Source of the DNA: an uncultured Bacillota bacterium
Lineage (GTDB): Bacteria > Bacillota > Dehalobacteriia > UBA7702
Assembly: GCA_902766525.1 (NCBI GenBank)
Contig: CACXDX010000164.1
Coordinates: 1-10,685, forward strand
Length of the DNA: 10,685 nt
Reading direction: 5' to 3'
Shown: piece after piece, positions 7,298 through 10,685 of the stretch
Numbering within the stretch: position 1 is the first letter of the stretch
How the letters are laid out: the number at the start of each line of letters is the position of its first letter
Notes under the pieces: model-generated
Told to the model about the DNA's origin: nothing
Seen by the model: the letters and a program-made list of their open reading frames with translations, nothing else
Databases searched by the model: none
Made by a program: the position numbers and the translations under genes

Positions 7298-7311
7298 TGA
7301 AATAATAGCAA
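7283..7311 (-). promoter_or_regulatory. Probable promoter of the acpS-tsaD operon
   Basis: On the minus strand, TTGCTA (7306-7311) is followed after 17 bases by TAAAAT (7283-7288). The predicted start near 7276 gives a leader of about 30 bases that includes the acpS ribosome binding site. An alternative, TTGTAA (7286-7291) with TATATT (7262-7267) and an 18-base spacer, would start at about 7255 and lose that site, so it is less likely. The promoter overlaps the divergent lipoprotein promoter. Confidence 0.55.
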
Positions 7312-7326
7312 ATGGAGTTGAAAAAA

Positions 7327-8262
7327 ATGAAAAAACGATGCGTGATTTCCATATTATTCATATGCTTCTGCTTTTGTCTCTGCGGCTGTAATGATGCGGA
7401 TGAAATCGATTATTCATCTCAGCTGAGACTCAATATCAATCACATTGACGAAAGCGACGAAACCAAGGAAATCCATATCTCCTATCCCGTTTTCGGCGGC
7501 TTCGATGACAAAGAAGCGGTTACGATCATCAACACGTCCATCTCCAATTATGTCAATTCCGAATATGAAGAATTTCACACCGCCCTCGTCTCTCCCGATG
7601 AAGGTATCCTCGCCAACGGTGAAAAGGACGCGGATAAATCCGATGAGGAAAATGACGACGAGGAAGACAGCTATGCCGAAGACACTGACAATGAAGACAG
7701 CAGCAACGAAGACAGCAGCGACGAAGACAGCTATAGCGAAGACAGCGACAGTGAAGTCGGCGAAGACGGCGACAGCAGCGAAGAAAATATTGACACGGAC
7801 AATACCGATAAAGGAGAAATCACCGCAGATGATCGCATCTCCCTTATCATGAATTTCCGTATCACTTACAATAAAAACAATTATCTCGGCGTCATTCAAA
7901 CGTACGATAAAAATCTCGGAGACGATATGACATTTTCGGGCCGACGCAGTTTCTTTTTCAGTCTGGAAAATGCCACTTACCTCACGCTCGGAGAAATCTT
8001 TGATTTTGACAGCGGCTTTTCCGATTATGTCAACAAAAAAATCCGCGAGGAATTGGAAGAAAGCGCCTATACCATCTACGACAATGACAGCGGATTCATC
8101 GGTGTTTCCAAAAACAACAATTTTTACATTGACAGTAAGCACCTGTACATTTATTACGATGCCATGGAAATCAGCCCCGATAAGGACGTGATTCCCACCT
8201 TCGTTTTCTCATCATCCGAAGTAAAAGATTATCTGAGCGAGAATTTTCAAAACATCTTCTGA
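7327..8262 (+). CDS. Lipoprotein with an RsiV/PdaC-like (DUF4163/DUF3298) domain and an acidic repeat insertion
   Basis: This 311-residue secreted lipoprotein has an unknown role. It starts MKKR, then has a Cys/Phe-rich hydrophobic stretch and a lipobox LCGC, with lipidated Cys at residue 21. ATG 7327 is chosen because GGAG lies nine bases upstream; ATG 7312 has no such site. The folded part resembles DUF4163/DUF3298 proteins such as the RsiV extracellular domain: ISYPVFGGFDDKEAV and INTSISNYV near the start, then YLTLGEIFDF, a segment with IYYDAMEISP, and a final FVFSSSEVKDYL. Between the two halves lies an acidic tract (about residues 99-164; 34 of 66 residues Asp or Glu, 12 Ser) encoded by 15-bp repeats. 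The GGAH segment common in this family is replaced by FSGRRS. There is no sigma factor next to it, so a free-standing envelope protein is likelier than an anti-sigma factor. Confidence 0.8.
   Translation: MKKRCVISILFICFCFCLCGCNDADEIDYSSQLRLNINHIDESDETKEIHISYPVFGGFDDKEAVTIINTSISNYVNSEYEEFHTALVSPDEGILANGEKDADKSDEENDDEEDSYAEDTDNEDSSNEDSSDEDSYSEDSDSEVGEDGDSSEENIDTDNTDKGEITADDRISLIMNFRITYNKNNYLGVIQTYDKNLGDDMTFSGRRSFFFSLENATYLTLGEIFDFDSGFSDYVNKKIREELEESAYTIYDNDSGFIGVSKNNNFYIDSKHLYIYYDAMEISPDKDVIPTFVFSSSEVKDYLSENFQNIF
7663..7767 (+). repeat. 15-bp in-frame tandem repeat encoding E-D-S-x-x pentapeptides
   Basis: The nonamer GAAGACAGC occurs exactly at 7663, 7693, 7708, 7723 and 7738. A near copy, GAAGACACT, is at 7678 and a decayed one, GAAGTCGGC, at 7753. 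All follow a strict 15-base period, giving about seven units of the form E-D-S-x-x. Because 15 is a multiple of three, gain or loss of units keeps the reading frame. The flanking acidic sequence (7621-7662 and 7768-7818) looks like more diverged material of the same composition. Confidence 0.85.
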
Positions 8263-8990
8263 TCTTCATCAAGTTCGGCGATGAGCCGCGGACAAAATGA
8301 AATATAGTCCGCGCTGGTCAGATAAAATGATATGCCATGCTTTTCTCCTTCAACGGCGATAGCATGGCTTTTATCATGGAGGTGTCCATACACCGCTTTT
8401 TTGACATGATAATCCCGAAAAAGATCGATAACCTCATTTCTTTCGCCTTTTTCGCCGATAGGCATAAAATGTGTCATGGCAATGACCGGTTTTCCCATTG
8501 CGGCTTTGAGCGAAAGTTCCATGCGGATCAGTTCACGCCGATAAATCGGCTCATCATCCTTTTTAAAATCGGAAGAAGAAGGCAGAAGCCAGAGCCGGCT
8601 GCCGCAAACGGCCAGATCAGGAAGGATCACGGCATCGTTTTGGATCACTTCTATACCGTCGGGAAGCATTTTTCGGATCTTACCGACACTGTGCCACCAC
8701 AAATCATGATTTCCCTTGATCATGATTTTTCGTCCCGGCAGATGAGAGATAAAATCCAAATCGTAGCGGGCTTCTTCCGGCTTCATGGCCCAGGAGATAT
8801 CTCCGGCGATCAATACAACATCCCCGGAAGAAACGGTTTTTTTCCAGGCATCTTCTATGCGCAGCATATGATTATTCCACTGCGTACCGAAAACAGACAT
8901 CGGTTTTCCCTCTGCCGGAGTTTCCTTTCTTTCGGGATCAAAGGGAGAGGTAAGGGAAAGATGCAGATCGGATATGGCAAATATTTTCAT
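8247..8990 (-). CDS. Metallophosphoesterase (calcineurin-like), COG1768-like
   Basis: This is a predicted cytosolic dimetal phosphohydrolase of 247 residues; the substrate cannot be told from sequence. The metallophosphoesterase motifs are in order: SDLH at 7-10, GDISW at 63-67, KGNHDLWW at 92-99, MTHFMP at 172-177 and GHLHDKSH at 202-209. The WAMKPEEA, SRLWLLP and LTSADYISFCP segments resemble the uncharacterized COG1768 phosphohydrolases; that subfamily call is from memory. ATG 8990 is preferred over an upstream start at 9008 because GGGAGG lies just before it and the protein then starts directly at the first strand. Its ATG overlaps the TGA of the DUF1294 gene as ATGA, indicating translational coupling. 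Its 3' end overlaps the convergent lipoprotein gene by 16 bases. Confidence 0.9.
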   Translation of the reverse strand: MKIFAISDLHLSLTSPFDPERKETPAEGKPMSVFGTQWNNHMLRIEDAWKKTVSSGDVVLIAGDISWAMKPEEARYDLDFISHLPGRKIMIKGNHDLWWHSVGKIRKMLPDGIEVIQNDAVILPDLAVCGSRLWLLPSSSDFKKDDEPIYRRELIRMELSLKAAMGKPVIAMTHFMPIGEKGERNEVIDLFRDYHVKKAVYGHLHDKSHAIAVEGEKHGISFYLTSADYISFCPRLIAELDEDQKMF

Positions 8991-9259
8991 AAAATCCCTC
9001 CCCTGCAAAGCAAATAAATCAGAATAACATGAATCAAAAGAAACAACGGCAGCAATATCCGAAAGGATAAATGTTTCGTTTTATGACGGAAAAGAAACAT
9101 CCCGGCAAGACCGCCGCACGCTCCCCCGATCAAAGTCACAAAAAACAATGTTCTTTCGGGGATACGCCGGCGTCCCGCAATCGCCCGCCGTTTATCAATC
9201 AGCATCAGCAAAAAAGCGATAATATTAATTATAATAACGTAAAAAAACAAAAAATCCAT
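8987..9259 (-). CDS. DUF1294 family small membrane protein
   Basis: This 90-residue integral membrane protein has unknown function. Three hydrophobic segments are visible: about residues 2-21, 37-56 and 67-85. The DUF1294 signature is clear: DKRRAIAGRRRIPE after the first segment, GGACGGLAGM in the second, and RHKTKHLSFR leading into the third. The length is typical. The ATG at 9259 has only a weak GGA upstream. A stop codon blocks any longer start in this frame. The stop codon forms an ATGA overlap with the following metallophosphoesterase gene, so both proteins are likely made from one mRNA. I could not identify a convincing promoter upstream on this strand. Confidence 0.88.
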   Translation of the reverse strand: MDFLFFYVIIINIIAFLLMLIDKRRAIAGRRRIPERTLFFVTLIGGACGGLAGMFLFRHKTKHLSFRILLPLFLLIHVILIYLLCRGGIL

Positions 9260-9320
9260 GATTATTCCGTCATTCCCGTTTGCGCGTCAAAACAAAGGGG
9301 CTTTTTTCTTTTATTTTTCC

Positions 9321-9345
9321 GTTTTACAAAGCCGAAAAAGGGAGA
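9321..9345 (+). promoter_or_regulatory. Weak candidate promoter for the DUF378 gene (SigB-like spacing)
   Basis: GTTTTA (9321-9326) and GGGAGA (9340-9345) are separated by 13 bases. This loosely fits the general-stress sigma-B pattern GTTTAA then GGGTAT. No TTGACA/TATAAT pair with proper spacing is visible. A TATATT at 9370-9375 would start transcription inside the hairpin described next. The evidence is thin, and this organism may not have SigB. Confidence 0.2.
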
Positions 9346-9378
9346 AACCTTTATATTTATAAAAAAAGGTATATTCCG

Positions 9379-9412
9379 CTCCTTTTTAACGCATATTACG
9401 TTCAAAAGGAGG
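9379..9412 (+). promoter_or_regulatory. Hairpin sequestering the Shine-Dalgarno sequence of the DUF378 gene
   Basis: CTCCTTTT (9379-9386) pairs with AAAAGGAG (9404-9411), which is the ribosome binding site. After one T-C mismatch, AACG (9388-9391) pairs with CGTT(C) at 9399-9402, closing a seven-base loop (9392-9398). That makes 12 base pairs with the whole AAGGAG core in the stem. The site ends six bases before the ATG at 9419. The structure resembles RNA thermometers and other translation-blocking leaders. It is predicted by eye, with no energy calculation. Confidence 0.55.
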
Positions 9413-9418
9413 TTCACT

Positions 9419-9643
9419 ATGAATATATTGAATAAGATCTTTCTCGCTTTACTCATCATCGGCGGCATCAACTGGGGGCTTGTCGGCCTTTTTCAGCTGG
9501 ATCTCGTCGCCTCGATCTTCGGCGGCATGGGTACGATCTTAAGCCGCGTCGTTTACACCATAGTCGGGATTTCCGCTCTTTACTGCATCACCATGCTCTT
9601 CTACGATACCAACGATCATGAGCTGGCTCAGGAAACCCACTAA
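9419..9643 (+). CDS. DUF378 family small membrane protein
   Basis: This 74-residue protein has two predicted membrane segments, about residues 5-30 and 41-62, and a charged tail ending near HELAQETH. The DUF378 hallmark IIGGINWGLVGLFQLDLV (about residues 13-30) is clear, followed by LSRVVYTIVGISALY. The molecular function of the family is unknown. The ATG at 9419 is chosen because a near-perfect AAGGAGG (9406-9412) lies six bases upstream and the family starts here; the longer open frame from 9071 is not coding. The gene stands alone between a minus-strand pair and a bidirectional terminator. Its ribosome binding site is buried in a predicted hairpin, suggesting translational control. Confidence 0.88.
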   Translation: MNILNKIFLALLIIGGINWGLVGLFQLDLVASIFGGMGTILSRVVYTIVGISALYCITMLFYDTNDHELAQETH

Positions 9644-9661
9644 CAAAAAACTCCGTAAGGA

Positions 9662-9702
9662 AAAAAGAAGCCGAAACTCTAAACCCGTTTCGGCTTCTTT
9701 TT
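9662..9702. terminator. Bidirectional rho-independent terminator between DUF378 and pduL
   Basis: GAAGCCGAAAC (9667-9677) and GTTTCGGCTTC (9687-9697) form a perfect 11-bp stem with a nine-base loop. The flanking A-tract (9662-9666) and T-tract (9698-9702) extend the pairing. The T-tract ends plus-strand transcripts of the DUF378 gene. Read in reverse, the A-tract serves as the T-tract for minus-strand pduL, whose stop codon lies at 9715-9717. Confidence 0.92.
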
Positions 9703-9714
9703 CTGTTGAAGAAA

Positions 9715-10332
9715 TCAAGCAAGAATGACGGCAACATCACCGTTTTTAACCAAAGCGGCGTTGGCTTCGTCGGTATCGATATGGAAATCGAGCTTCATTT
9801 TATCACCGACACGGGCAATAACATCGGCAAAGACAACGGTTTTCTGACCTCTTACCGCAACGGTGAGCATCTGTTTATCCTTGATACCCATAGCGGCAGC
9901 TTCATCGGTATGAAAATGGATGTGGAGATGGGCAACGATAACACCCTTATCCAGTTCAACTTCACCCTTGGGGCCGATCAGCTTGCAGCCTTCGGTACCT
10001 TCCAGTTTACCGGATTCTCTGAGCAGCGCATTGACGCCGATGGAGCGGGCATCGGTCTGAGCCAATTCGATTTGAGTTTCGGGACGAACGGGACCTAAGA
10101 TACGGACACCTTTGATCGTTCCTTTGGGCCCGACAACATCGACTTTTTCTTCACAGGCAAATTGACCGGGCTGGCTCAGATCCTTTTTATTGGTCAGTTC
10201 ATAACCGGCACCGAAAAGGGTTTCCAGATCTTCCTGGCAAACATGAACGTGTTTGTTGGAAATACCGATAGGAACCTGCTGACCTTTGAAATCATCAAAA
10301 TTCAATTCTCTGAGATTCGCAACATCTACCAT
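9715..10332 (-). CDS. pduL: Phosphate propanoyltransferase / phosphotransacylase PduL
   Basis: PduL interconverts acyl-CoA plus phosphate with acyl-phosphate plus CoA. In fermenters lacking Pta it can serve as the phosphotransacetylase of the acetate or propionate pathway. The 205-residue protein carries the duplicated PduL barrels. Likely zinc ligands are H28 and H30 in GISNKHVHV, the HIH motif at 137-139, and H184 in FHIDTDEAN. GPVRPETQIEL (80-90) matches the conserved phosphate-site region. Where many family members read RHIH, this one reads HLHIH. No microcompartment shell or pdu gene is nearby and the N-terminal extension is short, so a cytosolic enzyme is likely. The ATG at 10332 follows AAGGAG about ten bases upstream. 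The gene has its own promoter and terminator. Confidence 0.94.
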   Translation of the reverse strand: MVDVANLRELNFDDFKGQQVPIGISNKHVHVCQEDLETLFGAGYELTNKKDLSQPGQFACEEKVDVVGPKGTIKGVRILGPVRPETQIELAQTDARSIGVNALLRESGKLEGTEGCKLIGPKGEVELDKGVIVAHLHIHFHTDEAAAMGIKDKQMLTVAVRGQKTVVFADVIARVGDKMKLDFHIDTDEANAALVKNGDVAVILA

Positions 10333-10376
10333 TTTTTATAGACTCCTTTCATAAGTCGGATCAAATAACTATGTCT

Positions 10377-10405
10377 ATTTTATCAAAGTACACAAAAAAT
10401 AACAA
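10377..10405 (-). promoter_or_regulatory. Probable sigma-A promoter of pduL
   Basis: On the minus strand, TTGTTA (10400-10405) is followed after 17 bases by TAAAAT (10377-10382). The predicted start near 10370 gives a leader of about 38 bases that includes the AAGGAG before the ATG. I see no operator or riboswitch in the rest of the 155-base gap up to 10487. Confidence 0.6.
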
Positions 10406-10487
10406 GTATTCCCTTTCACTTTCTTTCCGTTTTTTCGGAAGCAAACAAAATGACTTACATTTTTGATAAAAACTACTCTTCTATACT

Positions 10488-10685
10488 TCACGGCATTTTA
10501 TATTGCTGTGCATATTCGTTTTTCATTTCCAAATAATCTTCCGTCTTGTGGGAATGACTTAACTCCTCGTGGGTATGCATGGTATTCGCCAGCGCGTCAA
10601 TGATGCAAAGCGAGACAGCCGTTCCATGTGATGCGATGTGGTTCAGATCATTCAAAAGGTCTGAAATAACGATCCCCGCCTGAAT
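10488..10685 (-). CDS. C-terminal end of a Na/Pi-cotransporter family protein (PhoU-like domain), partial
   Basis: Only the last 65 codons and the TGA stop (10488-10490) are in the window; the gene continues past the right edge. The visible protein contains QAGIVISDLLNDLNHIASHG followed by a helical stretch, a Lys/Glu-rich EDYLEMKNEY, and the end AQQYKMP. This resembles the C-terminal PhoU-like helical domain of NptA/YjbB-type sodium-phosphate symporters, where a segment of the form SDLL-NLERI-DH recurs. In those proteins the domain is cytosolic and follows two Na/Pi transporter repeats, which I cannot see here. The reading frame is open to the edge. A stand-alone PhoU protein is the main alternative. 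Confidence 0.6.
   Translation of the reverse strand: MQAGIVISDLLNDLNHIASHGTAVSLCIIDALANTMHTHEELSHSHKTEDYLEMKNEYAQQYKMP

Noticed and set aside
7414..8142. Long minus-strand open frame antisense to the lipoprotein gene
   Set aside because: It is the complement of a codon-biased, repeat-rich gene, has Val/Phe/Ile low-complexity runs, and has no recognizable family. The plus strand has promoter, ribosome binding site and lipobox.
8287..8313. Inverted repeat CGCGGAC / GTCCGCG as a terminator for the lipoprotein gene
   Set aside because: The 13-base loop is long, no U-run follows on either strand, and the repeat lies within the metallophosphoesterase coding sequence.
9071..9418. An open frame extending the DUF378 protein to 190 residues
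   Set aside because: It runs antisense to the DUF1294 gene and through AT-rich leader sequence. The family start and the AAGGAGG both point to the ATG at 9419.
10425..10440. Small hairpin TTCCG / CGGAA with a T6 loop as a terminator for the Na/Pi transporter gene
   Set aside because: It has only five pairs and no T-run follows it on the minus strand.

Overview
The window looks like chromosomal DNA of a Bacillota (Firmicutes) bacterium, probably an anaerobe of the Clostridia or Negativicutes type. The reasons are the gene order acpS-nnr-alr followed by the t6A genes, strong AGGAGG-type ribosome binding sites, sigma-A-like promoters, a TsaB-RimI fusion, and PduL in place of a classical phosphotransacetylase. 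This assignment is inference. I see no phage, transposon, CRISPR, tRNA or rRNA signature.

Layout. Positions 1-624 hold a terminator and the minus-strand gene for 5-formyltetrahydrofolate cyclo-ligase. Positions 625-920 are an AT-rich non-coding stretch with three consensus DnaA boxes, two of them directly abutting. Positions 921-7246 are a tight minus-strand run, read from high to low coordinates: acpS, nnr (NAD(P)HX repair), alr, a family 4 uracil-DNA glycosylase, tsaE, a tsaB-rimI fusion, and tsaD. Positions 7247-7326 hold overlapping divergent promoters. These drive the operon leftward and, rightward, an RsiV/DUF3298-like lipoprotein with a 15-bp in-frame tandem repeat encoding an acidic tract. 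Convergent with the lipoprotein gene is a translationally coupled pair: a DUF1294 membrane protein followed by a metallophosphoesterase. A small DUF378 membrane protein (plus strand) follows, with its Shine-Dalgarno sequence inside a strong predicted hairpin. A bidirectional terminator then separates it from pduL (minus strand, own promoter). The right edge cuts a Na/Pi-cotransporter-type gene, of which only the PhoU-like C-terminus is present.

How the genes work together. TsaE, TsaB and TsaD are three of the four proteins needed for the universal t6A37 modification of ANN-decoding tRNAs; TsaC/TsaC2 is not here. RimI, which acetylates the N-terminus of ribosomal protein S18, is fused to TsaB. 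AcpS activates acyl carrier protein, Alr supplies D-alanine for the cell wall, and Nnr repairs damaged NAD(P)H, so the operon is housekeeping. PduL probably interconverts acyl-CoA and acyl-phosphate in fermentation.

I found no clearly novel multi-gene system. The points most worth checking are the DnaA-box cluster beside tsaD, the hairpin over the DUF378 ribosome binding site, the 15-bp minisatellite in the lipoprotein gene, and the mutually occluding divergent promoters.
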